Origin: Granulicella cerasi
GTDB taxonomy: Bacteria; Acidobacteriota; Terriglobia; Terriglobales; Acidobacteriaceae
DNA length: 64,000 nt
Assembly: GCF_025685575.1 (NCBI RefSeq)
Contig: NZ_JAGSYD010000003.1
Location: forward strand, 914,917-978,916
Direction of reading: 5' to 3'
Part shown: one piece after another, positions 55,165-63,912 of the stretch
How positions within the stretch are numbered: the first letter of the stretch is position 1
Layout: each line of letters opens with the position of its first letter
The notes under the pieces: generated by a model
Database searches by the model: none
What the model was told of the DNA's origin: nothing
The model's input: only the letters and a program-made list of their open reading frames with translations
Program-made: the position numbers and the translations under genes

Positions 55165-57879
55165 GTGCATCGTTTTCTCGTGGCGCTTTGCTGTAGCTTG
55201 CTATATCCATCCCTCCTCGCGGCCCAGCAGCGAGCGGGAACGGCTGCTTCTGCGGCCGAGTTTTCGGGCACGGTAAGTGACCCATCAGGTGCACGCATCT
55301 CTGCGGCCACCGTACAACTCGCACGCAACGGCAAGACGCTCTTCCAGACCACCAGCGACGGCTCGGGACAGTTCCATATCCCCGGGGCCACGGGCAGCTA
55401 CGACCTCGTGATTCTTGCGCCAGGCTTTGAAGCCTACGTGCGACACATCACGGTGGGCCGCACCGCGCTGAACGCGAGGCTGCAGATCGCTACCACCACC
55501 GAGAACGTGCAGGTCGACGGCAGCGACCATCCCGTTGGCTTGAGCCAGAGCGACAACGCTGCGGCCATGCGCCTCGACGAGAAGAAGATGGCGGCGCTCT
55601 CGGACGACGACAGCACCTTCCAGCAGCAACTGCTCGCGCTCGCGGGCAACGACGACTCGCATCCGGCGAAGATCTACGTCGATGGCTTTTCCGGCGGACA
55701 GATTCCGCCGAAGGACACCATCCGCGAGGTCCACATCAACGAGAACCCCTACTCCGCCGAGTACGACTCGATGGGCATGGGGCGCATCGAGGTCTTCACC
55801 AAAGCGGGCACCGGCAAGTGGCACGGCAACATCGCCACGATGGGCAACGACTCGTCCTTCAACTCGCGCAGCCCGTACCTCTATGCGAACAGCCAGCCGG
55901 ACTACTATCGCTTTTACATCAGCGGCGGCGCGAACGGGCCGATCGGCAAGAAGTCTTCGCTCTACGTAAACACGCAGTACGACAACCAGCAGAACAACGC
56001 GATCGTGAACGCCGTGACGAACACCGGCAACTTCAGCACCGCAGCACCAGCCCCGCAGCTCAAGCAGGACTACTCGCTGCGCTTCGATCGCCAACTCGCA
56101 ACCAACGACAGCTTCACCACGCGCTATGAGTTCAACCGCAACGCGCAGAGCAACGCGGGCGTTTCACAGTACACCCTGCCCATCGCCGGCTACGGCAGCG
56201 GTGTGAACTCCCACACGCTACAGATTGGCGAAACGCACATCTTCACGCCGCACCTTGAACTCGAGACGCGCTTCCAATGGCAGCGCACCGGCACCTCGCA
56301 GAACGCCAACAGCGGCCTGCCGTCGATCCAGGTCCAAGGCTCGTTTACCGGTGGCGGCGCTACGCTAGGCGCGAACCGCAACGCGAACAACCTCTTCGAT
56401 TTTGAAGAGCAAGGGAGCTACTCACGCGGCGCGCACCTTGTGCGCTACGGCTTCCGCGCGCGCACCTATCACCTCACCAGCTACTCGACCTCCGGCTTCA
56501 ACGGCACCTACACCTTCCCCGACCTCGCCTCCTACGCGGCACATACGCCATCGCAGGTGACGCTCACCGCCGGGCAGGCAAACTTCGAGGTCTCCACCTC
56601 CGACTTCGCGTGGTATCTCGAAGATGAGTGGAAGCTGACGAAGAACCTTACCGTTGACGCAGGTCTTCGCATCGAGGCGCAGACCGCGGTGCCCGATCAC
56701 TGGGACCCGTCGCCGCATCTCGGCGCAGCCTGGGGCATCGGGCCCAGGAAGAATCCCACCGCCGTCGTCTGGCGTACGGGCGCGGCCATCTACTACGACC
56801 GCATGGAGCCGTCGTATCTGCTGACCTCCGTGCAGCGCGCCAACAACACCGCGCAGCAAAGCTATCTTGTCAGCAACCCAGGCTACGTCAGCGACCTCAC
56901 GGCAAAGCCGTCGTTCACCTCCGCGACCGTGGATCCCTCCACGCTCACCACCTACAGCGTCGCCCCGAACCTGCGCACGCAGTATTCGCTCAACGCCGGA
57001 ACCTCGCTTGACGTGACGCTGGGCAACAAGGGTTCGCTCTCCATCAGCTACAACTATGACCACTACGCGCATGTGTACCTTTCGCGGAACGCCAACGCGC
57101 CGCTGAACGGCGTGCAGCCTTATGGCGCAGCGGCAGGACAGCGGTACCAGTACGCATCCCTCGGCGACGGCTCCAACCAGTGGCTGGGCGCCTACGCGAA
57201 CTACCAGGTCAACAAAGACCTCGTCCTCTGGGCGAACATCTTCTCGATGTACGGCAACAGCGACAGCGGCGGCACCTCGAGCTTCGTGTCCAACAGCTAT
57301 AACGTGAAGCAGGACGCCGGACAACTGGCATGGGTTCGCCACGTCAACCTCTTCAGCGGCATCAACGCGACCGTGCCGTTTACGCACCACTTTCTGGACA
57401 TCACCGGCTTCCTGCTGGCGCGCTCCGGCAGCCACTTCAACATCACCACCGGCTATGACAACAACGGCGACTCGATCTACAACGATCGCCCGTCCTTTGC
57501 GACCGCAGCCTCGGACCCGGCCAACGTGGTGAGGACACAATGGGGCACCTTCAACACCAGGCCCGTCGCCGGCGAGACGATCATCCCCATGAATTACGGC
57601 ACCTCTTCGGGCTTCTTCTCCACGCAGCTGCGGCTCTCGCACGGCATGAAGTTCGGGCCGCCCGCCAAGGCACCCAAGCCCGGTGAGAAGGCCATCGGCC
57701 GCTACGATATGCGCTTCGCGCTCGAGGTGCAGAACGTCACGAACTCCGTAATGCCCGCGCGCCCGGTCGGCGTGCTCAGCTCCTCGAACTTCGGCAAGGT
57801 GCTCACCTCGGCCAACAGCTTCATCGGCAACACCGCCGCGAACCGGACCTTGACCCTCAGCACCACCTTCCGCTTCTAA
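55165..57879 (+). CDS. Oar-like TonB-dependent receptor with N-terminal carboxypeptidase-regulatory-like domain
   Basis: A 904-residue outer-membrane protein. After a short signal (ALCCSLLYPSLLAAQ) is a CarboxypepD_reg-like domain at about residues 33-115 (GTVSDPSGARISAATVQLARNG). A degenerate plug follows, with GGQIPPKDTIREVHINENPYSAEYDSMGMGRIEVFTKAGTGKWHG, then a long beta-barrel that ends NRTLTLSTTFRF. This architecture is greatly expanded in acidobacteria and is linked to uptake of large substrates, including proteins and glycans; the ligand is unknown. The GTG start has GGAG 7 bases upstream. Divergent from the TonB-like gene. Confidence 0.9.
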   Translation: MHRFLVALCCSLLYPSLLAAQQRAGTAASAAEFSGTVSDPSGARISAATVQLARNGKTLFQTTSDGSGQFHIPGATGSYDLVILAPGFEAYVRHITVGRTALNARLQIATTTENVQVDGSDHPVGLSQSDNAAAMRLDEKKMAALSDDDSTFQQQLLALAGNDDSHPAKIYVDGFSGGQIPPKDTIREVHINENPYSAEYDSMGMGRIEVFTKAGTGKWHGNIATMGNDSSFNSRSPYLYANSQPDYYRFYISGGANGPIGKKSSLYVNTQYDNQQNNAIVNAVTNTGNFSTAAPAPQLKQDYSLRFDRQLATNDSFTTRYEFNRNAQSNAGVSQYTLPIAGYGSGVNSHTLQIGETHIFTPHLELETRFQWQRTGTSQNANSGLPSIQVQGSFTGGGATLGANRNANNLFDFEEQGSYSRGAHLVRYGFRARTYHLTSYSTSGFNGTYTFPDLASYAAHTPSQVTLTAGQANFEVSTSDFAWYLEDEWKLTKNLTVDAGLRIEAQTAVPDHWDPSPHLGAAWGIGPRKNPTAVVWRTGAAIYYDRMEPSYLLTSVQRANNTAQQSYLVSNPGYVSDLTAKPSFTSATVDPSTLTTYSVAPNLRTQYSLNAGTSLDVTLGNKGSLSISYNYDHYAHVYLSRNANAPLNGVQPYGAAAGQRYQYASLGDGSNQWLGAYANYQVNKDLVLWANIFSMYGNSDSGGTSSFVSNSYNVKQDAGQLAWVRHVNLFSGINATVPFTHHFLDITGFLLARSGSHFNITTGYDNNGDSIYNDRPSFATAASDPANVVRTQWGTFNTRPVAGETIIPMNYGTSSGFFSTQLRLSHGMKFGPPAKAPKPGEKAIGRYDMRFALEVQNVTNSVMPARPVGVLSSSNFGKVLTSANSFIGNTAANRTLTLSTTFRF

Positions 57880-58121
57880 GCCGCCCACACTTCGTAATTC
57901 ACCACACTTCGGGCTGTAAATCAGCCCGGCTTCGCTCTATACTCATAAGGGACTCATATGGTCGGATATTGGCGAGCCTCTGCTGCCGCCGCATCTCCGC
58001 TCTCCCATCCGCGCGGCGAGTGACTAGACCGGACAAAACCACCGCACAGCACAAGAGATCCTGACGGCCATCGCTGGCCGCTCACGCCGCTGTTCGTCCG
58101 GATGCTCGCGAGGGAAGAGAC

Positions 58122-58646
58122 ATGAAGGTCCACATCATTTACGGCACCGATAACGGCAACACCCGCAACATCGCCGAGCAGATCGCCACGCAGATCGGCG
58201 GCAAAGCCGTCGATGTCTGCTCCGCCACCACCGCCGACTTCAGCGACTGCGATCTGCTGATCCTCGGCGCGCCGACCAGCGGCTACGGCGACCTGCAGGT
58301 GGATTGGGAGTGCCGCCTCAGCTTCATCGCCGAAGCGGGGCTCGCCGGCCGCAAGGTGGCGCTCTTCGGCCTGGGCGATCAGATGTCCTATTGCGACACC
58401 TTCGTAGACGCGCTGGGCGTACTTTACGACGCGGTTGTCGGCCAGGGCGCGACCGTGATCGGCGCGACCGACAAGGCTGGCTACGACTTTTACAGTTCCG
58501 CCGCTCTGCGCGACGACAAGATCGTCGGGCTCGCCATCGACGAGGACAATCAGCACGAGCGGACCGAAGCCCGCATCGCCGCGTGGGTGGCGTCCCTGCA
58601 GGCCGAAATGGGCGCGGCGGAGTTGGCAGCCGCCGAAGCCGCGTAA
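58122..58646 (+). CDS. Flavodoxin
   Basis: A 174-residue long-chain flavodoxin. The FMN phosphate loop is YGTDNGNTRNIAEQI, the aromatic loops are LGAPTSGYGDLQVDW and FGLGDQMSYCDTFVDALG, both as in FldA/NifF. It carries electrons by one- or two-electron steps of FMN in the cytoplasm. A hairpin (CGGCCATCGCTGGCCG, 58065-58080) and 168 bases of leader precede it; GAGGGAAGAGAC upstream supports the start. Confidence 0.93.
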   Translation: MKVHIIYGTDNGNTRNIAEQIATQIGGKAVDVCSATTADFSDCDLLILGAPTSGYGDLQVDWECRLSFIAEAGLAGRKVALFGLGDQMSYCDTFVDALGVLYDAVVGQGATVIGATDKAGYDFYSSAALRDDKIVGLAIDEDNQHERTEARIAAWVASLQAEMGAAELAAAEAA

Positions 58647-58745
58647 GGCTCCTACAAAACCCGAAGCAGCCCGAAGTTGGGCGACGGGCGATGCACGAAA
58701 AGCGCGGCAATCCTGCGCCAAATGCAACTTCCGCCGGGAAATTCG

Positions 58746-58774
58746 TTGACTTCTGGCGGGGCTGTGGATAATAT
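58746..58774 (+). promoter_or_regulatory. Candidate sigma-70 promoter for rplM-rpsI with a long leader
   Basis: TTGACT at 58746-58751 and TAATAT at 58769-58774 with a 17-base spacer, close to consensus. The implied start near 58781 leaves about 375 bases before the rplM ATG. That leader has several inverted repeats, among them GTTCGGGGTCACCCGAAC near 58868, and no supported gene. The interval 58647-59157 holds only this promoter and leader. Confidence 0.75.
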
Positions 58775-59157
58775 TAAGACTCGCGCAGTTCTGCGTCTGC
58801 GCCCTTGGTGCGTCTTCTCGGTAGAAGGCTGCATGGGGCGAGTGAGACGCCGAACACCGAGGCGAGGTTCGGGGTCACCCGAACTGCTGGTTCCCTTCCT
58901 GGTTGCGGCCGCGACACGCCGACTGCCTCTCTTTGGAACCATCGCTCCCCTGCCAGTTGGGCATATGGGCGTTCTTCAGGAACGTTCGTGGGCTTGGACG
59001 GCTTTGTGCGCTTCACCATGAATTTGTTTGCCCTTTGGCGCCTTGCGGGAAGTTGGTCTCGCGGCGATTTGGTGGGCAGGCCCTAACGCCAGAGATTCTT
59101 CGCGGAACAAGCCGGGCAAGAAGCACCGAAGACGGCAGAACCAAGGAGCACGGAAAG

Positions 59158-59586
59158 ATGTCGACGACTATTCCCAGTGGCAAGAACATCGAGCGCAAGT
59201 GGTATGTTCTGGACGCTGAAGGCCAGACCCTCGGCCGCCTCGCCTCGCAGGCCGCCAGCATTCTCGCGGGTAAGCTGAACCCGCTCTACACGCCGTACAT
59301 CGATATGGGCGACCACGTTATCGTGATCAACGCCGAGAAGATCGTTGTGACCGGCCAGAAGGCACAGCAGAAGATGTACCGCCGCTACACCGGCTTCCCC
59401 GGTGGTCTTCGCGAAGAAGGCTTCACGAAGCTGCTTGCACGCCGCCCCGAAAAGATTGCGGAAGAAGCGATCAAGGGCATGCTGCCCAAGTCCAAGCTCG
59501 GCCGCCAGATGGCAACCAAGCTCAAGGTCTACAAGGGCACCGAGCATCCGCACAAGGCTCAGCAGCCTGTGGCTTACGGAGCGTAA
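59158..59586 (+). CDS. rplM: 50S ribosomal protein L13
   Basis: A 142-residue L13, an early 23S rRNA binder. Family runs include [55 protein letters not shown] and [30 protein letters not shown]. It starts with an ATG after CGGAAAG. The open frame runs upstream through the leader but similarity begins here. It is followed by rpsI, as in most bacteria. Confidence 0.97.
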   Translation: MSTTIPSGKNIERKWYVLDAEGQTLGRLASQAASILAGKLNPLYTPYIDMGDHVIVINAEKIVVTGQKAQQKMYRRYTGFPGGLREEGFTKLLARRPEKIAEEAIKGMLPKSKLGRQMATKLKVYKGTEHPHKAQQPVAYGA

Positions 59587-59592
59587 GGTTCC

Positions 59593-59679
59593 GGGGCCCA
59601 GGGTATAGGGCCCAGTAAAAACCTTCGAGATTAGCGCAGTACAAAGCTTTCTGGACGCTGGGCCCTGGGCCCTGTCCCC
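59593..59679. repeat. Inverted arrays of 7-bp repeats (GGGCCCA type) between rplM and rpsI
   Basis: Left: GGGCCCA, GGGTATA, GGGCCCA. Right, read on the other strand: GGGGACA, GGGCCCA, GGGCCCA. The arms can pair around a loop of about 42 bases, inside the operon and 13 bases before the rpsI start. Confidence 0.8.
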
Positions 59680-59692
59680 TAAAAGGATTGAA

Positions 59693-60088
59693 ATGGCAAA
59701 CCTGATTCAGTACTACGGCACCGGTCGTCGCAAGAGCGCGATCGCCCGCGTGTTCCTTCGCCCCGGTTCGGGCGAGTTCACCGTCAATGGCAAGAAGTTC
59801 GAAGAGTACTTCGTGACGCCGGCGCAGCGCGCTGCAGCGAAGGCTCCCCTTGCGACCCCCGACATCAACGAGACCTTTGACGTGCTGACCACCGTTCGCG
59901 GCGGCGGCGTCAACGGCCAGGCGGATGCGGTCAAGCTCGGCATCGCCCGTGCACTCATGGAGTTCAACGGCGAGCTCCGCAAGGCGCTCAAGTCCGCTGG
60001 CTTTGTGACCCGCGATGCTCGTGGCAAGGAACGTAAGAAGTACGGCCAGAAGGGCGCTCGCGCTCGCTTCCAGTTCTCCAAGCGCTAG
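59693..60088 (+). CDS. rpsI: 30S ribosomal protein S9
   Basis: A 131-residue S9 whose C-terminal tail reaches the P-site tRNA. It begins [22 protein letters not shown] and ends [25 protein letters not shown], both strictly conserved. AAAAGGATTGAA upstream gives a good ribosome-binding site. It is separated from rplM by an inverted repeat array. Confidence 0.97.
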   Translation: MANLIQYYGTGRRKSAIARVFLRPGSGEFTVNGKKFEEYFVTPAQRAAAKAPLATPDINETFDVLTTVRGGGVNGQADAVKLGIARALMEFNGELRKALKSAGFVTRDARGKERKKYGQKGARARFQFSKR

Positions 60089-60095
60089 TCGCTGG

Positions 60096-60172
60096 GGTTG
60101 GGTTCTAAGTTGTAAGTTCTACGTTCTAAGGACGTGGACACTTACAACTTAGAACGTACAACTTCGAACTGG
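60096..60172. repeat. Inverted arrays of 7-bp repeats (GTTSTAM type) after rpsI
   Basis: Left: GTTCTAA, GTTGTAA, GTTCTAC, GTTCTAA. Right, on the other strand: GTTCGAA, GTTGTAC, GTTCTAA, GTTGTAA. The 14 bases TTCTAAGTTGTAAG pair perfectly with the right arm. A 21-base segment starting at 60144 is identical to one starting at 33975. Confidence 0.85.
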
Positions 60173-60243
60173 ATGGCCTTCGATACACCCGCAGGCACGT
60201 GGCTTGCGGCCTGAACTTAATCTCCCTAACCCATCGGGACTTA

Positions 60244-60286
60244 ATCGCCTCAATAAGAGACTCGCTCTCGGATGCATCGAGGCGAT
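60244..60286 (+). promoter_or_regulatory. Hairpin in the rpsB leader
   Basis: An 8-bp perfect stem ATCGCCTC / GAGGCGAT with a 27-base loop, ending 21 bases before the rpsB ATG. S2 controls its own operon in several groups; a regulatory role here is inference. Confidence 0.4.
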
Positions 60287-60307
60287 GCCCAGAAAAGGAT
60301 CCGCACC

Positions 60308-61222
60308 ATGGCTTCAATCACGATGAAGGAACTGCTCGAAGCGGGCGTTCACTTTGGCCACCAGACCAAGCGTTGGAACCCGAAGATGAAGGAATATATC
60401 TTCGGCGAGCGCAACGGCATCTACATCATCGATCTGCAGAAGACCTTGAAGATGTTCAAGGAAGCTTCGAAGTTCGTCTCCGACCTGACCGCTACCGGCA
60501 AGCTCATCCTCTTCGTCGGCACCAAGCGCCAGGCACAGGACGCAGTCGCTGAAGAAGCGACCCGTGCAGGCATGCCCTACATCAACTCGCGCTGGCTCGG
60601 TGGTCTTCTGACCAACTGGGTAACCGTGCAGAAGTCGGTGAAGCGCCTGACCGAGCTCGACGAAATGTCGACCGACGGCCGCTACGAGCTGCTCACCAAG
60701 AAGGAAGTCATCAAGCTGGAGCGCGAGCGCAAGGCCCTGTCGACCTCCCTCTCGGGTATCAAGAACATGAAGCGCCTGCCGGACGCGATCTTCATCATCG
60801 ACTCGAACAACGAGGCGATCGCTGTTTCGGAAGCACGCAAGCTCGGCATCCCGGTTGTGGCAGTGGTGGACACCAACTGCGATCCGACCGTGGTCGACTA
60901 TGTAATCCCCGGCAACGATGACGCTCTGCGCGCCATCCGCCTCTTCACCACCAAGATCGCTGACGCTGCTTACGAAGGCACGCAGATGATCTCGGAGAAG
61001 GCATTCTCGAACGAGTACGACGACATCAAGCCGATCGCTCAGGAATCGCACTTCGTTGGCGAAGAAGGTGAAGCTGCTGCAGCAGAAGTCCAGGAGTCCG
61101 CTCCTGTGGCTGCTGACGAGGCCGAGGAAGAGATCGACCTCAACGCTGCTCTCGGCGGCGGCATCCGCAAGGCTCCCGTCGCTGCTGATGCAGAGCCGGA
61201 AGCTGCTGAAGCAACTGCCTAA
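60308..61222 (+). CDS. rpsB: 30S ribosomal protein S2
   Basis: A 304-residue S2. The conserved parts are [64 protein letters not shown] and [26 protein letters not shown]. The C-terminal 70 residues are an acidic Ala/Glu-rich extension typical of the phylum. Start at the ATG after AAAAGGATCC; twelve codons further up are not conserved. It is followed by tsf. Confidence 0.97.
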   Translation: MASITMKELLEAGVHFGHQTKRWNPKMKEYIFGERNGIYIIDLQKTLKMFKEASKFVSDLTATGKLILFVGTKRQAQDAVAEEATRAGMPYINSRWLGGLLTNWVTVQKSVKRLTELDEMSTDGRYELLTKKEVIKLERERKALSTSLSGIKNMKRLPDAIFIIDSNNEAIAVSEARKLGIPVVAVVDTNCDPTVVDYVIPGNDDALRAIRLFTTKIADAAYEGTQMISEKAFSNEYDDIKPIAQESHFVGEEGEAAAAEVQESAPVAADEAEEEIDLNAALGGGIRKAPVAADAEPEAAEATA

Positions 61223-61249
61223 TCGTTGCAACGCGCTGAAACTCTGGAG

Positions 61250-61274
61250 GGCGCGGGCTTCGGCCTGCGCCTTT
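61250..61274 (+). terminator. Hairpin between rpsB and tsf
   Basis: Stem GGCGCGGGC / GCCTGCGCC (one wobble) with a TTCG loop and CTTTC. It may partly terminate rpsB transcripts and lower tsf output. Confidence 0.65.
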
Positions 61275-61334
61275 CTTCAGGATGTAACCGAGGCGTGAGA
61301 CACTCACGCCCAATGATTCGTGAAGGGACTAGAA

Positions 61335-61997
61335 ATGTCTGAAGCTGTGAAGATTGATGCCAAGCTGGTAAAGGAATTGCGCGAGAAGTCTGGCGCTCCC
61401 ATGGGCGACTGCCTCAAGGCGCTCCAGGAAGCTAAGGGCGACATGGAAGATGCTTTCGTGGTGCTGCGTAAGCGCGGCGTGGCTTCGGCCGCAAAGAAGG
61501 CTTCGCGCTCGACCAACGAAGGCGCTGTAGGCACGTACATCCACGCCGGCGGCAAGATCGGCGTTCTGCTCGAGCTCAACTGCGAGTCGGACTTCGTGGC
61601 CCGCACCGACGACTTCCAGGACCTGCTGAAGGACGTTGCAATGCACATCGCCGCTGTCGACCCGAAGTACGTCGGCAAGGACGAAGTGACGCCTGCTGAC
61701 ATCGAGAAGGAAAAGGAAGTCTACCGTGCGCAGGCAGCTGCGTCCGGCAAGCCGGCGAACATCATCGAAAAGATGCTCGAGGGCAAAATGTCGAAGTACT
61801 ACGAAGAGGTCTGCCTCCTCGAGCAGCCGTTCATCAAGGAAGCCTCGCTGACGATCGCGCAGCTGATCGCACAGAAGGTCGCCAAGCTCGGCGAGAACAT
61901 CTCGGTCCGCCGCTTCGCCCGCTTCAAGATCGGCGAATCGACCGCAACGTTCGCTCAGGCGATCATCGCTCCCGCAACGGAAGAAGCCGCTTCGTAA
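61335..61997 (+). CDS. tsf: Translation elongation factor Ts
   Basis: A 220-residue EF-Ts, the nucleotide exchange factor of EF-Tu. The N-terminal UBA-like part is IDAKLVKELREKSGAPMGDCLKALQEAKGDMEDA, followed by the core GAVGTYIHAGGKIGVLLELNCESDFVARTDDFQ. It is the short version, close to a single core repeat, ending FAQAIIAPATEEAAS. AAGGGA precedes the ATG at 61335. pyrH and frr, frequent neighbours, are not adjacent. Confidence 0.96.
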   Translation: MSEAVKIDAKLVKELREKSGAPMGDCLKALQEAKGDMEDAFVVLRKRGVASAAKKASRSTNEGAVGTYIHAGGKIGVLLELNCESDFVARTDDFQDLLKDVAMHIAAVDPKYVGKDEVTPADIEKEKEVYRAQAAASGKPANIIEKMLEGKMSKYYEEVCLLEQPFIKEASLTIAQLIAQKVAKLGENISVRRFARFKIGESTATFAQAIIAPATEEAAS

Positions 61998-62019
61998 GCT
62001 GCTCTCCCGCTGCATGATC

Positions 62020-62048
62020 AAACGCCCGGGCGCAAGCTCGGGCGTTTT
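62020..62048 (+). terminator. Terminator of tsf
   Basis: Stem AAACGCCCGGGC / GCTCGGGCGTTT with a GCAA loop and TTTG, about 22 bases after the tsf stop. Confidence 0.85.
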
Positions 62049-62156
62049 GTTTGGCTTCTCTATAAGCACCGCATAGCTTCGATATGCGGGGACGCCTGAT
62101 GACCGGCGTTCAGTAAGCAAGGATTGAAGATCTGTAAGACGACCCACTCCCAACTG

Positions 62157-62303
62157 GATAGAAGACGCTCAAAGGATGAGTCGGCCTACCGGATTCCGGC
62201 TGGCGACTATCGCGTTGTCCAGGTGGTTGATGTCGGCAGGATTGTCGTTACAGTGATTCGTCACCGTCATCGCCGTGAAGTACACGAATCACCTGTGGCA
62301 TAA
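62157..62303 (+). pseudogene. Remnant of a RelE/ParE-type toxin gene (C-terminal part)
   Basis: The frame ending with TAA at 62301-62303 reads YRIPAGDYRVVQVVDVGRIV then VTVIRHRHRREVHE, which is the last strands of RelE-family mRNA interferases (compare the pattern YRxRxGDYRVxYxIDD..RREVY). Two TGA codons stand in frame at 62097-62102, no ATG precedes the match, and the N-terminal half is missing; an antitoxin gene is also absent. It lies between the tsf terminator and rtcB. Confidence 0.7.
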
Positions 62304-62475
62304 TCACAGAGGTCTTACCAGACCAGGGAATAACGCCGTGTCTATGTATCTGCACATTTCGCTCGCATCGCGGACGCCAAAAGCGTTTGCGAGCTATCGT
62401 GCGTCTGGCTCGGTTTGGATTTTCACGCGAGGTAGGTCTTAGACACAGGTCTAGCGATCATCGCGTATCCACCGA

Positions 62476-62502
62476 GCCCAGGCTGACAAGCCTGGGCCTT
62501 TT
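62476..62502 (+). terminator. Terminator upstream of rtcB
   Basis: Perfect stem GCCCAGGCT / AGCCTGGGC with a GACA loop, followed by CTTTTCTTT. What it ends is unclear: no intact gene precedes it after tsf. From 62304 to 62475 I see nothing recognisable. Confidence 0.8.
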
Positions 62503-62598
62503 CTTTGCGTTGAACTGACGAGCAGTGAGGGCGCAACACAACCCCGGTCGAGCACGGCTACAACCAGCCTCCGGCCAGAAAGGAATCATGGAGCAAAC

Positions 62599-63813
62599 AT
62601 GAAGATCATCGACAATATCCCCGTATTCGGAGAACACGAAGCAAACACGCTGGAGCAGGCACGTCTCTGCGCGCGGTCCGCGGACCGCTTCGCCCTGATG
62701 GCGGACGGACACCTCGGCTACGGCGTGCCGATCGGCGGCGTAATCGCGAGCGAGTCCCGCATCAGCCCCACAGCCGTCGGCTTTGATATTGCCTGCGGCA
62801 ACAAGGCTGTGCGTCTTGATATGCCCGGCAGCGAGCTGCGCGCCAACATTCATCGCCTGATGGAAGAGATCTGGCAAACATTGAGCTTCGGCGTAGGACG
62901 TAAGAACTCCGAACGCGTGGAGCACCCACTCTTCGAGCGCGACGGCCACGAGGGATGGTCCACCGAAGCAGCTGCGCCGCTGAAGCGTAAGGCTGAAGCC
63001 CAGCTCGGAACGATCGGAAGCGGCAACCACTACGTCGATCTCTTCACGGACGAGGAAGATCGTGTGTGGGTGGGCGTTCACTTCGGCTCGCGCGGTCTCG
63101 GCCACGGCATTGCAACCTGGTTCCTCAAGGCTGCAGGCGCCACGGACGGCATGATGGTTGAGCCCGTATGGCTGGATGTCGACTCCGATCTCGGGCAGCA
63201 GTACATCGCGGCCATGAAACTCGGCGGTGCGTATGCTTATGCGGGCCGCGACTGGCTCTGTGAACGCGTAGCAAAGCTGCTCGGCGCGCCCATTCTGGAT
63301 GAGGTGCACAATCACCACAACTTCGCGTGGCTGGAAGTGCACGATGGAAAGCAGATGTGGGTTTGCCGCAAGGGCGCGACACCTGCCTTCCCCGGCCAGC
63401 GTGGTTTTGTCGGAGGCACCATGGGCGAGCAGTCTGTGATTCTTGAGGGCGTCACTCCCGATCTGGCCACCGTCGCGGGACGCACCCTTGTGGAGGAGCA
63501 GCGCGCGTCAATGTACTCTACCGTTCATGGCGCTGGTCGTGTCCTGGGCCGCAAGCAAGCTGCGGGTGTTCGTGACCGCAGGACGGGCGCGATCAAGCGC
63601 GAGGGCCTGGTGAAGCCTGAGATGATGCAAGAGTGGCTGCAACGCTCGAACGTCGTCTTGAAGGGCGGTGGTCTCGACGAATCACCGCACTGCTACAAGC
63701 GTCTCGATGAGGTGATCGAGGCGCAGGGCGCAACCATTCGTACTCTGCACACGCTCACGCCCGTAGGCGTCGCGATGGCTGGTTCGGATGAATTCGATCC
63801 ATACAAGGACTAA
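62599..63813 (+). CDS. rtcB: RNA-splicing ligase RtcB
   Basis: A 404-residue RNA ligase that joins 2',3'-cyclic phosphate (or 3'-phosphate) and 5'-OH ends with GTP and Mn2+. Metal and guanylate ligands are present: Asp63 and Cys66 (GFDIACGN), His144 (IGSGNH), His in HFGSRGLGH, His in VHNHHNFAW, and the guanylated His310 in STVHGAGR. The motifs RKGATPAFPG and GGTMGEQSVI also fit. Its usual role is RNA repair, or tRNA repair after nuclease damage. The start is the ATG after GGAATC; next to it lies a toxin remnant. Confidence 0.95.
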   Translation: MKIIDNIPVFGEHEANTLEQARLCARSADRFALMADGHLGYGVPIGGVIASESRISPTAVGFDIACGNKAVRLDMPGSELRANIHRLMEEIWQTLSFGVGRKNSERVEHPLFERDGHEGWSTEAAAPLKRKAEAQLGTIGSGNHYVDLFTDEEDRVWVGVHFGSRGLGHGIATWFLKAAGATDGMMVEPVWLDVDSDLGQQYIAAMKLGGAYAYAGRDWLCERVAKLLGAPILDEVHNHHNFAWLEVHDGKQMWVCRKGATPAFPGQRGFVGGTMGEQSVILEGVTPDLATVAGRTLVEEQRASMYSTVHGAGRVLGRKQAAGVRDRRTGAIKREGLVKPEMMQEWLQRSNVVLKGGGLDESPHCYKRLDEVIEAQGATIRTLHTLTPVGVAMAGSDEFDPYKD

Positions 63814-63819
63814 CAAGAA

Positions 63820-63842
63820 GGGCCCGGGAATCCGGGCCTTTT
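63820..63842 (+). terminator. Terminator of rtcB
   Basis: Stem GGGCCCGG / CCGGGCCT with a GAAT loop, followed by TTTTCTG, 6 bases after the stop. Confidence 0.85.
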
Positions 63843-63873
63843 CTGTTCATCCCCTGCATTACCTAAACGCACG

Positions 63874-63898
63874 AAAGCCCACCTTTTGGGTGGGCTTT
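63874..63898 (-). terminator. Terminator of the ribosomal RNA operon
   Basis: Perfect 10-bp stem AAAGCCCACC / GGTGGGCTTT with a 5-base loop, placed 15 bases beyond the 3' end of the 5S gene. It converges on rtcB. Confidence 0.85.
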
Positions 63899-63912
63899 GC
63901 GTTTGATTTTAA

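Noticed and set aside
56422..57888. 488-residue minus-strand ORF opposite the Oar-like receptor
   Set aside because: Composition (Val-Arg-Gly-rich) is that of a mirror frame; the receptor frame has clear domains.
57904..58121. Riboswitch in front of the flavodoxin gene
   Set aside because: There are two hairpins but no match to the conserved cores of FMN, cobalamin or other riboswitches that I know.
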